64,000 bases of DNA, taken from Simmondsia chinensis (Eukaryota > Streptophyta > Magnoliopsida > Caryophyllales > Simmondsiaceae). This document shows positions 1 to 11,048 of the stretch, piece after piece. The notes beneath the pieces were generated by a model. The model searched no databases, was not told where the DNA came from, and worked only from the letters and a program-made list of their open reading frames with translations. Location: positions 11,755,237 to 11,819,236 of the forward strand of contig JAGTTD010000013.1 of assembly GCA_018398585.1 (NCBI GenBank), written 5' to 3'. Made by a program: the position numbers and the translations under genes. Position 1 is the stretch's first letter; every line of letters begins with the position of its first letter.

Positions 1-551
1 ATGAAAGTCCTGTGGTCAGTGAATATGTGAGCGGCATGAGTAGAACCCATTAATATCAGCAATAATCAACAACACTCATAGTATGAAGTAGAATCATTTA
101 ATTTCATGGAATTAAGAGAACGAAATAATCGACTAATCCCACTATCATCATAACATACGCGTTGGTCAAGGAAAACTTGGCTAAACGGTTATAATGCATG
201 CTCAAAATGCACAAAAAGATGTTCAAAATTTTAAAAATTTGACCAAAAATGGGCACATGCAAATGAGCCTCACCCCTACACCTAAATCATACATTGTTCT
301 CAATGTAACAACATCAATCATTAAAGCATAAGAGATAAGTGAGATGGAGCAATACAACCTAGCGAGACGGCGTGGACATGTATATATGATTCCTTCAACC
401 TAGTACTAGAACCTGAAAAGAGATAAAACAAGTCTCCAAGAAACTAATTAGTTCAAAAACAAAACTAAAACAAGAATTAACAAAACCTAGACTGCCTCCT
501 AGGAGCGCTAAATTTTACGCCTTGAGCCGGGCGCAATGGGTCCAACGAAGA

Positions 552-956
552 TCAAGTAATGGCATCAACCAAATAAGCAACTTCACTAAGCTCACCTAAA
601 ACAAGATCTACAACACAATCATCAGTGTCACACATGATTTTAGGAGGGAGAGAGTAGTCGGGTGGATGCCTAATGGAGGCAACAACAAGTGTAGATCGAA
701 GCTTATGAAAAGCATCTAACCAAGACTCATTGAGCTCAACTGATGTGTCCTTAGATAGCACACTAGTCAATGGTTTAGCTAACTTCCCACGATCTTTAAG
801 GAATCCCTTAAAGAAACTCGCATGATCTAGAAATGCTATAACTTGTTTCACATTTGAGGGAGGAGGCGAGTTCACATTCAAATCTATCATAGCTCTATCG
901 ACCTCAATACCCTCCTTAGACAACCTATGGCCTAGTACAATTTCCTCCTGAACCAT
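552..956 (-). pseudogene. Gypsy reverse transcriptase C-terminus and RNase H start
   Basis: The product starts with the conserved end of the RT palm/thumb (MVQEEIVLGHRLSKEGIEVD), continues through the thumb and connection region with AKPLTSVLSKD, and ends at the first RNase H strand (KIMCDTDDCVVDLVLG). The RT catalytic core with the YxDD motif is missing. Just upstream a TAG stands where NWEKCHF-type residues precede MVQE in related elements, so the left end of the deletion can be placed to within a few codons. Inactive remnant. Confidence 0.8.
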
Positions 957-974
957 AACATTGTGAGTCTTCTC

Positions 975-1613
975 CTAACCCAAGACTTCTTTCATGTCTG
1001 GGTTCAACCTTCGTTGCATCTCTTTAGAAGGTTTTACATTTTCATCAAGAGGGTCATTAACTAGGGTAGAGGAGAGTATTTGGTCCACCAAATCATCAGT
1101 AATATCCACACAAAAATACTCTGACTCATCCTCACTAGTGGGTGACAAAGAAGCCTTAAAAATGTTTAACCTAATAGTCATGTTTGCAAAACTAACATCC
1201 ATTACCCTTGATCTACAGTTGATGGTAGCATTGGCCATCGCTAAGAAAGGTCGACCTAGAATGACAGGGATATTGTTTTTTGAATGACTAGAAGGTTCCA
1301 TATCTAGCACAAGAAAATCAGCAGGAAACAAGGCTTTGTCTACTCTCACTAGCACATTAATCAGCTCACCACGGGGGATCCTAGTTGATCTATCCGCTAA
1401 CTGCAAGGTCACCGTGGTGGGTTGCAACTCTCCTAGGCCTAACTTCTCATAAACCGAGTAAGGAATAATGTTGACACTCGCTCCAAAGTCCAGTAAGGCT
1501 TTAACGATCAGGTAGTCTCCAAGTGAACAAGAGATGGCGGGGACACCAGGGTCTTTGTACTTAATCGGAGTATCACACTTCAGAATAGAGCTGACTTGCT
1601 CGGCTAAAAACAC
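975..1613 (-). pseudogene. Gypsy retropepsin-like protease domain
   Basis: This is the aspartic protease that would cleave Gag-Pol. It carries the Athila/Tat protease signature: YKDPGVPAISCSLGDY, then DFGASVNIIPYSVYEKLGLG around residues 42-61 (active-site Asp followed by FGA instead of the usual L/TGA), then the flap strand and the ILGRPFLA motif near residues 117-124. The C-terminus reads RRLNPDMKEVLG, normally the first residues of reverse transcriptase, and then stops. The RT core has been cut out at this point. Confidence 0.8.
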
Positions 1614-1687
1614 CTTTTTAGGCAGATGTGCTCTAGATCCCCTTTTTGGTTCAGTAGATCCTTAATGAACTTCGCATAGGCTGGGAT

Positions 1688-3440
1688 CTATTTAATAGCA
1701 TCAAGAAGGGGAATGTTAATCTTTACTTGCCTAAATGTCTCCAAAATATCTTCCCACTTCTTGTCCTTCCCATTTGGATGTAGTGTAACTAAAGCTTGGG
1801 GAAAGGGCACTCTCGGTATATATGAGGAAGGAAGATTAGAGGTCCTAAGAATGGGGGAAGGGTGCGTGACCTCATCAGTTGCCTTCTCCCTTTCCTTGCT
1901 CTTCTCTTCTCCCTCACCACTTATGGGTACTCTACTCTCAACACTCACTCCATTGTCAACCTCCGTCCCACTTCTTAACACTATAATGGACTCAACTTGT
2001 TCTTGATGGGGAGCATAGTTGTCTTGCCTTACACAGTTCCTAGGGTTCTCTACAGCCTGGCTAGGGAGTCTTCCCACATCTCTCCTACTCAGAGTGTTAG
2101 CCAGTTGACCTATTTGGGTTTCTAGCTTTGCAATCGATTGTGTATGGGAATGGAGGAGTTGGGAATTAGCTTCCAAACCTTTCAGTGCACTCAAAACCTT
2201 CCCTTCAAAATTCAAATTAGAGCTCAAATTAGGAGGTTGAGAGTAGTTGGAAGCATACCCTTGCAGTTGAAAATCGATGGGTCGTGTCATACTAGGTGAG
2301 TGAGGTCGTGGGTGAGATTGTTATGGCACAAATTTTCCTTCTCGTCCTTGTCTCCAGGAGAAGTTAGGATGGTTTCTCCATTCCGGATTGTACGTGTTAG
2401 AGTATGGGTCATTTCGAAAGAATTCTTGGGCTGCATTGACTTGTTCCTTCGACCACTCCACATAAGGTGAAGCAGAGAGGCAGTCATGTGTAGAATGAGA
2501 GACACTAGAGCATGGAGAGCAAGCACTATGCACATTTGAAACATGAGACATATTAGGTACAGTAGAGGGGGCCAATGTCATCTTGAATAGGGAAGTTAGT
2601 TGCTCTATGGAAGAGGCAAAAGAGTCGACTTTCTTATCTAAGATGGAGGTGTGAGCAATCTCATTTACTCATCTATTTAACCTAGTAGCATTAAGACGTG
2701 CATGTGCAGCAGATTGTTGTGAATTCTCATTCAAAAGTTCGAACAATTCCCACGCCTCATCCTCACTCTTTATAAGGAACTGACCACCACATGAGGCATC
2801 AACAGTTTGTTGACCCTTCTCGTTTAACCCATAATAGAAATTTTGGACTAGTTGCCATTTAGGGATAGCATGATGTGGACAAGCCCGTAAGAGTTCCCTA
2901 AACCTATCCCAACTCTCGTGAAACTCCTTAGTAGGGAGTTGGGCGAAGGTGTTAATGGCTCTCCTAGCAGTGTTAATCTTACTAATGGGATAGAATTTCT
3001 TAAGAAATTCTTGTTGCATTTGAGTCAAAGTACTAATCATCCCACTAGGTAAGGTGCCTAACCAATAGTAAGCCTTTTCCTTTAAAGAGAAAGGAAAGAG
3101 GCGAAGCAAGATGGCGTCATCACTAACGTTAGGAATCCTCAAGGTTGAGCAAACCTCCATGAAACTGTCCGAGTGTGTGTACGGGTTCTCATTACCTCAG
3201 CCATGGAATGAAGAAAGCGCCTGTATAGTATGTGGCTTAAGCTCGAACTGATGGGCTACGGGTGGCAACCTAATGCAAGACGGTGAGGCGTATGTGGTGG
3301 GAGTAAAGTAGTCCATAAGTGTACGTGGTTGTTGTTCGCCAGCCATTACTAAATTAGAGTTAGCACTAGCGGATTTTGCTCGGTGTTGGGCTCTAAGGTC
3401 TTTTAAAGTTCTTTCAATTTCAGGGTCGAATATGGTAAGG
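1688..3440 (-). pseudogene. Gypsy gag, broken into several frames
   Basis: Gag forms the virus-like particle. The N-terminus (from about 3440) can be followed through MAGEQQPRTLMDYFTP at 3345 to a TGA near 3203, then on in the same frame from 3160 with the Retrotrans_gag core (LRLFPFSLKEKAYYWLGTLP and the FLKKFYPISK helix) to 2669. The C-terminal part resumes at 2581-2321 with the YSNTYNPEWRNHPNFSW signature and at 2290-1688 with the NTLSRRDVGRLPSQAVENPRN stretch that precedes protease in Athila/Tat elements. At least one stop and two frameshifts make it non-functional. Confidence 0.8.
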
Positions 3441-3818
3441 TCAAGAGATAAAGAGCGACAACCATATATGAACAGTTAACCACACGAAGCAAGTAAATTA
3501 AAAATTAAATGAGTAAAACAAATAAAACAGACAAAACAAATACTAAAAAAAAAGATAACAAGATATCCTAAAATCTACTAACAAGCGAAAATCACAAGAA
3601 AAATAATGCTAATAAAAAGAAAATTTTTTCTTTTTTCTTTTAGAAAAGAGATAATAACAATTAAAGAGAATTAAAAATTAAAAATCCTAAATTAAGAATC
3701 AAATTAAGATTTCAAATCCTAGGTTGAAAAATAAAATAAAATAATTTAAAATTAAAGAAGAAATAGAAAGTTCAAAATCAAAGAAAATCACGAAAATAAA
3801 ATCATGAACGTTGCCTAG

Positions 3819-3836
3819 TTCCCGACAACGGCACCA
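3819..3836 (-). other. Primer-binding site, tRNA-Asp type
   Basis: On the plus strand this reads like the 3' end of plant tRNA-Asp, with about 15 of 18 bases matching from memory and all three differences of the C-to-T or G-to-A kind. It lies six bases from the LTR edge, the expected spacing for minus-strand primer binding in Athila/Tat elements. Confidence 0.75.
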
Positions 3837-3842
3837 AAATCT

Positions 3843-5285
3843 TGATGTGTTTTTCTACGTCTATCAAAATTTAATGTAAAACTCTATCTATTAAACACAC
3901 CTCAACTGAAGTGTAGGGCGAGAGGGTGTCGAACTACAGGGACTAAGAGTGCGTGAATTTAACCTATGATCTAAATTGATTTAAGGAAAAGTGATATTTT
4001 TGTGTTAATTAATCTAGAAAATGACAGTTAAACGAAAGTAATCTATTACTAATCGGAAATGTGTATTAAATTCGAACCTAGGGTTTCGAATCCATCATTA
4101 GCCAATTATTTTTGTGTTAACTCTTAAATTGGGGTTATTGATTGTCATACGGATAGTGGTTTAGGCTACAAGCTTCGACCTACGAAGGTAATGTTATTAG
4201 TATTGGGTGTTGACCTTATCTAACTAAAGCATAGGGAAGATAGGCTCTACCTAACGTATTGTTAATTATTACGTATTGACCCCATCTGACTCTTGCATAG
4301 GGAAGATAGGCTTTAATTAACAATTCGGTTAATACTATTGCTTAATTAATTAATCCTAAGGCTACAAGCACAAAGAATTAATTTATAAATATCAATATCA
4401 ACAATTAAAGGTTACAAACTCAATAATCATATCAATTGAATAAACAATAAAAATATACTACTTCAAAGTATTTATCTCAATTAAGCAATGCATGTAAACA
4501 ATCAAATTAACCTGAATTAAAAGTAAACAAAAGTAAGGGCTAAGATTTCATCTCCATCAAGGATGATCCGATGAAGAAGAAGTTGAACAAACTCATGTTG
4601 ATCTCCATGCTAATTTCGCTCTCGTTCCAATTTAACTAAAAAATAAAAATAAAAAAAATAAAAAAATTGTATAAAACAAGAAGAGAGAGAGAATTGGAGA
4701 GAAAGAGGGGCGGTGGTTCTAGAGCCTCAAAACAGAGCCGAGATGCAGATGCCAAAATCGAATGCCAATTTATAGTGATGCCTCGCTACCCTAATGAGCT
4801 GGGCTTGGTGTTTGACGGGTCTGGAGGTGTGGGTCTGGGCCGTGTGGATGACGATGTGGGCTATCTGTGAGCTTAGGGTTGATGGGCTGGGGGTTGGTTA
4901 TTGAAGACGAAGCTGCAGTGTTGGGCCTGGTGTCGGTGATGCTGTTGGTGGGCCGGAGGTCTGGTGGGCTTGCTGTTGTGGGTTCGTGAACAGGGTCGTG
5001 GCGGGTGCTTTGTTGGGTCTGGGGTAGGGGATGATGAATAATGCAGCTCGGGTACTATAGCGGTGCGGGTCAAGCTTTTACGTTCTTGTCCCAAATCTTG
5101 ATTGACTTGGTTCTATTATTTACGGATCAAATTTGACTTATTTGCACAAAAATTTGACAATTTTCAAAACTTAATTTCAAACCTGCTAAACATAAAAATC
5201 GCCAAAATGAGTGTATAACTATAATTAATCAGGCACAAAATAATTAAAATATCAATTAAAAGATGCCTAAATATGAGACGCATCA
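3843..5285 (-). repeat. 5' LTR of the gypsy element (about 1.44 kb)
   Basis: On the plus strand the block starts TGATGTG next to the primer site and ends GACGCATCA, giving a TGATG...CATCA terminal inverted repeat. The next base resumes copia sequence. The length suits Athila-type LTRs. Short ORFs inside it, such as 4667-4870 and 4873-5094, show no protein features and are treated as chance. Confidence 0.75.
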
Positions 5286-5305
5286 GGTATAAAGCTAGTG
5301 TTTGT

Positions 5306-6480
5306 TCAAGCTCTCTTACTTCTTCTAAGTTCTTGAGCCTCGAGCTCAGGGGGCGAATGACTAGATGATGATGCAGATACGACAGGCATAGAATCAAGTA
5401 ATGAAGCAGGCATTGATTCTTTTATGGGAAATTTATTCTCGAAGAATTTAACATCTCGAGATTCTATTATCCTACTGAGCCTAGGGTTTGAGTCATTCAA
5501 AAGCATGAATTTATGTGCAGCACTATTCTTAGCAAAACCAATAAAGATAGCATCTACAGTTTTAGGATTAATCTTCTTTAAAATTTAGGAAATTCCTACT
5601 TTATCTAGACACGTTCATACTTTCAGGTCTTTTAGGTTAGGTGTGTAGCCCTTCCGCAATTCATAAGGGTTCTATCTAACTTCTTGTGTGGGAGCCTATT
5701 AAGTACAGGACAAGTAGAAAAATGGCTTGCTTCCACATGCTCAAGGGTAAACCTGAGCTAATAAGCATGTAATTCATCATCTCTTTTTGAGTTCTATTTT
5801 TCCTCTCAGCTATACCATTTTATTGAGGAGCACAAGGGGCCGAGACCTCGTGAACTATGCCAAGTTTCACAAAGTTTCTTGAGGAAGGTAGTATCATACT
5901 TACCTCCTTAACTGGACCTAATCCTCTTGATCCTACGGTCTAGTTGGTTCTTAGCCTCAGCTTTATATTTCAAAAACATTTCCTCAGCCTCGTCTTTAGT
6001 ACTTAGGAGATAAACCTTAGTGAATCTCGAGTGGTCATCTACAAATGTGATATAATACCTTTTTCTACTTCTACTCATGATGCTCTTAAAGTCTCCTAAG
6101 TCAGAATGCACAAGCTCAAGTAGGCTCGAAGTCATTTCAACTAATTTGTTAAATGATTTTTTTGGTCTTGACACATATTTCACATTTATTAGGTTCGGTT
6201 AGGTCACAATTAGGGCTTAAACTCATATGTTTAAGTTTCTTAACCGAATTAAAGTTCACATGTCCAAGCCTAGCATGCCACAAATCCAAAGGCTCAACAA
6301 TATAAATAGAAGTAGATGCATTCTAGTTCATCACATCAAGTACAAAAAGACAATTATTATAGAACCCCTTCCCGACAAAGTTGGTATTTTTATTGAGAAT
6401 TAACTTGTCAGATTCAGAGGTTAACTTAAAACCTATTTTGTTCAACTGCGCACCCGAGACTAGATCCTGCGCACATCAGG
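5306..6480 (-). pseudogene. Copia integrase remnant
   Basis: The best frame (6183-5908) reads LLELVHSDLGDFKSIMS followed by YYITFVDDHSRFTKVY, the first catalytic Asp region of copia integrase, then the KAEAKNQLDRRIKRIRS helix. Further down, in shifted frames, come the residues that normally read APQQNGIAERKNRT (third catalytic Glu) at about 5840-5800 and an L-S-S-G-L-P type helix at 5760. The final frame (5506-5306) has RIIESRDVKFFENKFP, typical of the linker after integrase. Several frameshifts and stops are present. Confidence 0.75.
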
Positions 6481-6494
6481 AACATGCAGCATGT

Positions 6495-6830
6495 TCAGCA
6501 AACATAGAGTTCCTCTAGAGTTGAGTTTAAGGAGGACCTTTCCTTTCCCAAGGACAGGGACCAAGCTGGAATTGTCCATGTGCACCTTCTCCCAGTCAGT
6601 GGCTTCCTCCGGTCCTTATTGGTGTAGATGTGCCTCGTGGAACCAGTATCTACAACCCACTCTACCATGTTCCCAACCATATTCGCCTCGGAGACCATGG
6701 CAATAAACATGCTTCCTTCCTTGGTGAGATTAGCTTGGGGCCTGTGTTCTATCTGCTTTACATGTCCATATGCCTTCCTACAGTTCCTCCAAGTGTGACC
6801 AGCCTTGCCACAGGTCAGCACATTCCTTAA
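6495..6830 (-). pseudogene. Copia Gag zinc knuckle and protease start
   Basis: The frame shows a degenerate CCHC knuckle (TCGKAGHTWRNC) and, about 40 residues later, VEWVVDTGSTRHI, the copia aspartic protease active site with the DTG intact. The following strands are frameshifted. In an intact element this joins the gag region to the right with the integrase to the left. Confidence 0.75.
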
Positions 6831-6858
6831 TTCCTCTTTTGGCCATCATTAGCATTTT

Positions 6859-7610
6859 CTAGTGGTCTCTTTTTTCAAGATTGGCCATGCTAGCTACTAG
6901 AGCCTTCTTCTTGAGCATTAGTTTTACCCTTGTCCTAAGGCTTCTTGAACTTGACTTTCTTTCCTGCGTTTCTTGACTTAACAAGGTTAGCCGCCAAGGA
7001 GGAGTGCTCAGAGGACTTCCCCTTGGCTTATTTGCAGTTCTAATCTTCCAGATTAATATGAAGATTAGTTCTTGTAAAGTCATGTCCTTCTCGTGTTTTA
7101 AAGATGCGTTGTAATTTTTCCAAGAAGGAGGCAACTTTTCAATTAGGCAATTAGCTTGAAATGTTTCATAAAACTTCATGCCCTCATTTTGGAATATCAG
7201 TGCATAAAGTTTTGTACTCATGGATTTGGTCAAGAACAGGATTTTCATCAACCATGATAAAAGCTAACCACTTACTGCATACATATTTTTTAGCACGCTA
7301 TCATCATATCCATACTTGTTTAACAATGCTTCTCATATTTCTTAGTGGTTTTCACGTTAACATAAATTTGATAACGAGGCGCTCTCATGTAATGGAGAAG
7401 CATTCCCCTACAAGTACGGTTATCTTTCTCGAAATCCTTATTGGACCTCGGTGGGGCTTTATCATTAAACAAGGTATAATGAACCTCTATTTGGCTTATT
7501 AAGAATTCCATCTTATCAGCCCACATCTTCTAGTTCCTCCCATCCAACGGCTCAGGTTTAAAAATATCAGAAATAATAAAGCTCCCATGAGTTATATTAT
7601 AATTGCTCAT
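6859..7610 (-). pseudogene. Copia gag (UBN2 type), broken
   Basis: A start codon at 7610 opens a frame with IFKPEPLDGRN, followed by a TAG and then KMWADKMEFLISQIEVHYTLF (7526-7320). After a frameshift the frame 7251-6859 has the gag core LIEKLPPSWKNYNASLKHEKDM and LQELIFILIWKI. These are hallmark positions of the copia capsid domain. Spacing to the LTR (about 20 bp) fits a gag start just behind the primer site. Confidence 0.75.
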
Positions 7611-7629
7611 TATAATAAACGACTTAGAT

Positions 7630-8420
7630 TGTTGGTATAATAGGTAAATGAGTGACAAAAATGTAACTCTTTTATTATAATGAAACTGATTTTGAGATTA
7701 CAAGAACGATGAAAGAAACGATTTTAACAAGATTAAAGGAAGGGAAATTGTCGTGCAGTGGAGAGTCCACTGCCCTAAGTAGTTTATGCCCCCATAGAGG
7801 TACAATGGGATAAATGGCATTCCAACCCCCATGGTTAACACGACACTCATCTCAATAGTGTACTTTGGGGAAATGGGTTGGAGTATGCCCCAACGTGCTC
7901 AGTAATGGAGGACAGAAGAGAAACAAAAGCCATGAAGAAGGAGAAATTCTGAGAATGTACGTATATTGTATACTGTGTATTTAGTATATTTTCCAAAATC
8001 CTAAGGCACGATATTTATAGAGGAAGTCCTTCGAGGTTAAGAGAAAGATGAGGGCAAAGAATCCGCCTCAAACATGGAAAGCGGCGAGTATGGGATTCCA
8101 AAAATCTAGTCAGTTATGGGAAAAATGATTATGAAAGATCTAAAAAAGAGGCGGTCAAAACGCGTACTCGAGCTCGAGCTTGTAATAAAAGGCCGGGTTA
8201 GAAAAAGTTCACACCACACTATATCGCGACGCACCGGCCCAGTGAGGCGAGGCGGGCACACGTGTGTGGTTCACGAAGCCCACTCTAGACCCCATAATAC
8301 TTTACCAAGTACAAAAACAAGGGGGTATTTAAACTAGACTCTCCTCTAAATTTTCTATGTGGGATTGGGTTAAAAGCACAAGACTCAAAAATTGAAGAAC
8401 ACTACCCCCAAATTCTAACA
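7630..8420 (-). repeat. 5' LTR of the copia element (791 bp)
   Basis: The plus strand starts TGTTGGTATAAT and ends AATTCTAACA, so the ends form a TGTTRG...CYAACA inverted repeat. A minus-strand TATA box (CTATAAATAT) lies at 8011-8020, about 400 bp inside from the upstream edge. No clear tRNA-Met primer site follows; the bases between 7611 and 7629 match no primer tRNA I know. Confidence 0.7.
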
Positions 8421-8426
8421 TTTTCT

Positions 8427-8490
8427 ACTGTGGGATTCAATCCCAAGTGGCATATTTGTCTTTTGGTGATCATCACCACTAAACCAAGCT
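8427..8490 (-). repeat. tRNA-like promoter head, probable SINE fragment
   Basis: On the minus strand a box-A-like motif (TGGTTTAGTGGTG, 8487-8475) is followed about 32 bases later by a box-B-like motif (GGATTGAATCC, 8443-8433). This is the layout of a tRNA-derived RNA polymerase III promoter. There is no full cloverleaf, so it is not a working tRNA. It is probably the 5' head of a SINE cut off at 8420 by the copia LTR. No tail can be seen. Confidence 0.4.
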
Positions 8491-8700
8491 TACTAGATAC
8501 AATATGATTGTTAAATGTAATAAATGTTTTTTTAGTATGCTTAACTATGTGATGCATGAAATAGCAACAACATGTTGTATCTGAAGGAATACAAATAGCA
8601 AAAGATCCTCCTCTAAATAAAAAGTTTCACATTATAATAGCAAAAAAGGAAAAAAAAAAAAAAGAGAAATTATTATATAAATATAGTCAACTACTCTTAA
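8491..8700. other. AT-rich spacer, nothing recognised
   Basis: Contains an A-rich run near 8650-8665 and no coding or repeat structure I can support. Confidence 0.4.
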
Positions 8701-8840
8701 GCAATATTCCTAATGCCCTAAGGGCTCCTGCCTAAGTAGGGTTGGGGGGAGGGGGATGTAAGCAGCCTTCCCCCTTCAAGGTGCTACCTTTAAGAGAGGT
8801 TGTTTTTGAGAACCCCCACCCTGAGGGGTGACTGATAATA
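8701..8840 (-). repeat. RTE/SINE-type 3' domain copy
   Basis: The order GCCYTAAGGGCTCC, a G-rich stretch, GTAAGCAGCCTTCCCCC and AGAGAGGTTGTTTTTGAG matches the 3' domain at 50930-51075 and, inverted, the one at 11656-11793. The AAC/TTG tail has decayed to the bases before 8711. The flank to about 9040 has no recognised head, so this may be a 5'-truncated LINE or SINE copy. Confidence 0.6.
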
Positions 8841-9046
8841 ACTTTTGGATTGTAAAACCCAATAGGGAATGGTAGGTGAAAAGTATGGTTGAATAAGACT
8901 CTTACGGGACTCCACATGGGGACAAGTGTTAAAGGATTACACAAGTTCATTTGAAAATGGTCTTGCGTAGGCATAGTGATGACAAAGACTTGAAGATGCT
9001 TTAGAGTATAAAAACACCGTTTTTAGCTCTTTATTTATAAACTTAA

Positions 9047-9518
9047 TGATGCAGAGTGTGTATGGGAAAAGAGGTAAGGAAAGGTTTCAATGGTTTTCCC
9101 TTTGAATTTAATTAATTAAATAACGAAATTACAAAGGAGAATTTGATAGCTTAATTTCTCATAGGTTGAGAAATGAGTAAAAATAAAAGAAATCCGAAAT
9201 TAAAATTGAGAATTAACCAACAAACCCTAGCTAATCTTCTCCTTTATATAGAGGAAGAATAACGGAGATTTGAATTCAAATTGACAACAATTAGTTGTGG
9301 AAACAAAATAAGAATAAAATCAAATCAGCAATTAAAAGGAAACGAGCAAAATTTGTTAAGGATTTGGTTGGAAATCAAGAAAGTCACGACTAGGACCTCG
9401 CGGAGCTGTTCCATGCTGAACTTGGCATGACGCCAAGTTTTCTTCTCGCCAACCTACATGCCAACTCTACCCTCTCGCCAATCTTTAGCTATCTTCCTTC
9501 TCTTGTCTAGCTGAATCA
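9047..9518 (-). repeat. 3' LTR of the deleted gypsy element
   Basis: Starts TGATGCAG and ends CTGAATCA on the plus strand, and pairs with 11049-11507 over its full length. A minus-strand TATA motif lies at about 9241-9252. The purine tract AGGGAGGA at 9519-9526 (minus) primes plus-strand synthesis. Confidence 0.9.
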
Positions 9519-9586
9519 TCCTCCCTACGTTGAAGAGAATTCGTCCTTGAATTTGCTTGGGTACCAGCACTGTCAGTTTTTCCAAA

Positions 9587-10640
9587 TTAAGGACTGTGGT
9601 GCTTGATGTTGAAGACATCGGAAGTTCGCATGCCTGGAGGAAGTTGAAGATGATAGGCATTATCATTGATTTTCTTCAGAACCGGTAAAGGGCTAATCAT
9701 TCTTGCCGGGAGCTTGTTATATTCCCAAGCGAGAAACCTCTCTCGAGTCAAGACTGCCCAAACCTTATCACCTGCTTGGAATTGTACTTCTCGCCTCTTC
9801 TTGTCAGTGGTGGATTTGTACTTGACGGTGGCTTCCAGTAACCAAGCCTGGGTTTGCTTATGAACCTCTTGTAAGGAGGGGACGAAGTCAAACAGCTTGC
9901 CATGCGGGCGTGTCAAAACCGGCGCTGACTCCGGGTCAATTGGTGAGTGGGGAACAAAACCGCAGACGACATGAAATGGCGCAAACCCCGTACATTTGTT
10001 CACGGAACTATTGTAGGCGAATTCGGCTTGGTGAAGCTTCATTGCCCATCCTTTGGCGTTTCAGCATCTATGCACCAAAGGAAATCACCCAGAGAACAGT
10101 TGATGACCTCAGTTTGTCCATCCATTTGAGGGTGGTGGACGACGCTAAAGGTGAGTGAGGTGTTCGTCATTCGCCATAAAGTCCTCCGAAAGAGGTTGAC
10201 AAATCAAACATCTCGGTCTGATATGATGCTAGATGGTAAGCCATGTAGCTTATAAACTTCCCTGAAATAGAGACCTGCGACATGGATGGTGTCTGCAGCC
10301 TTCTTACAACCGATTAAGTGTGCCATCTTTGAAAAATGGTCAACAACAACAAAGATGGAGTGAACCCCGCTAGTGGTCCTTGGTAAGCCCAACACAAAAT
10401 CCATGCTTATGTTTGTCCATGGCTAATTTGGTACTAGCAACAACATGTAGAGTCCAGCATTTGTCACTCCGCCCTTAGAAATTTGACAAATATGACATCA
10501 TTTGACGTACCTTTCAACATCTCGGCGAATTGTTGGCTAGCAGTAGTTGGTGGCAATGAGCTTGAGCTTCTTGTCTCTACCAACATGTCCCACAATGTGT
10601 TTCTCTTCAATGGTATTCATTCGCCAACTTGAGTTCAAGA
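9587..10640 (-). pseudogene. Gypsy integrase, fragmented
   Basis: Reading from 10640 down: an HHCC zinc-binding region with a stop (GHVGRDKKLKLIATNYC then VERYVK and CHICQISKG), the catalytic core [21 protein letters not shown] at 10404-10340 with the first Asp in VVDHFSKM and the second in IISDRDV, then a gap, and the C-terminal frame 10042-9587 with LHQAEFAYNSSVNKCTGFAPF and GDKVWAVLTRERF. The final strands (PVLKKINDNAYHLQLPPGM) are the usual end of chromovirus integrase. The region around the third catalytic residue is frame-broken. Confidence 0.8.
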
Positions 10641-10860
10641 CACACAACTGATTCCCTCTGAACAAGAACCCGCCATGAATGGAAAACTCTAGGATTGATC
10701 CAGACTGTGCATCATGCCAAATGCTGCAGAATGTTGGGTCATCATAGATGGCGTCTCAACCTCGGCTGCAATAACTCTTCTTCTTGAAATTGGTTCGGGA
10801 ATCGTTCATCCATTTCCTCACCCATTGCACCTGGTGAAAATGGGCATTGGGGCTGAACTC

Positions 10861-11028
10861 CTAGTGGGAGATAGGGATTTCCCTGAGTTGAATCAAGCAG
10901 TGCTCGATTCGCTTGAACTTCTCTTCCGATTCCTTAAATCTCCTCTCATGTTGTTGATGTTGGTCGCAGTTAGTAACATCTTTAACAACGGCGTTCCTTT
11001 GACGGCTGGGGACCATCTCAAAGAACAT
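10861..11028 (-). pseudogene. Gypsy gag N-terminal stub
   Basis: An ATG at 11028, right behind the primer site, opens 55 codons (MFFEMVPSRQRNAVVKD start, charged helical HERRFKESEEKFKRIEH middle) before a TAG. This resembles the N-terminus of a chromovirus gag. Within a few hundred bases the sequence changes to RNase H/integrase wording, so the deletion joined the gag start to the end of pol. Confidence 0.55.
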
Positions 11029-11032
11029 TTTT

Positions 11033-11046
11033 GCGCTCTGATACCA
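11033..11046 (-). other. Primer-binding site, initiator tRNA-Met type
   Basis: The plus strand reads GCGCTCTGATACCA, almost exactly the 3' end of plant initiator tRNA-Met, two bases from the LTR edge. It fixes the element's orientation and the LTR boundary. Confidence 0.85.
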
Positions 11047-11048
11047 AC

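Larger units (their letters stand above)
1..5285 (-). mobile_element. Ty3/gypsy retrotransposon, Athila/Tat-like, internally deleted, cut by window edge
   Basis: Read on the minus strand the order is LTR (5285-3843), tRNA-Asp-type primer site, leader (3818-3441), gag, retropepsin, and a short RT/RNase H fragment. Positions 1-551 look like the degenerate non-coding tail that follows pol; no integrase domain is visible there, so a second deletion removed RNase H and integrase. The 3' LTR would lie left of the window. The element sits inside a copia element whose integrase linker resumes at 5287. Family placement rests on the gag and protease wording and the Asp primer site. Confidence 0.85.
5286..8420 (-). 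mobile_element. Ty1/copia retrotransposon, 5' part only, interrupted by the gypsy element
   Basis: On the minus strand the order is LTR (8420-7630), gag from an ATG at 7610, zinc knuckle and protease, integrase, and integrase linker up to 5287, where the gypsy LTR begins. Reverse transcriptase and RNase H should lie beyond the gypsy element, outside the window. The copia order PR-INT before RT is clear. Many stops and frameshifts show it is dead. Confidence 0.85.

Noticed and set aside
4667..5094. ORFs in the first gypsy LTR
   Set aside because: Low-complexity His/Pro and Gly/Arg wording on both strands of LTR sequence, no family match.
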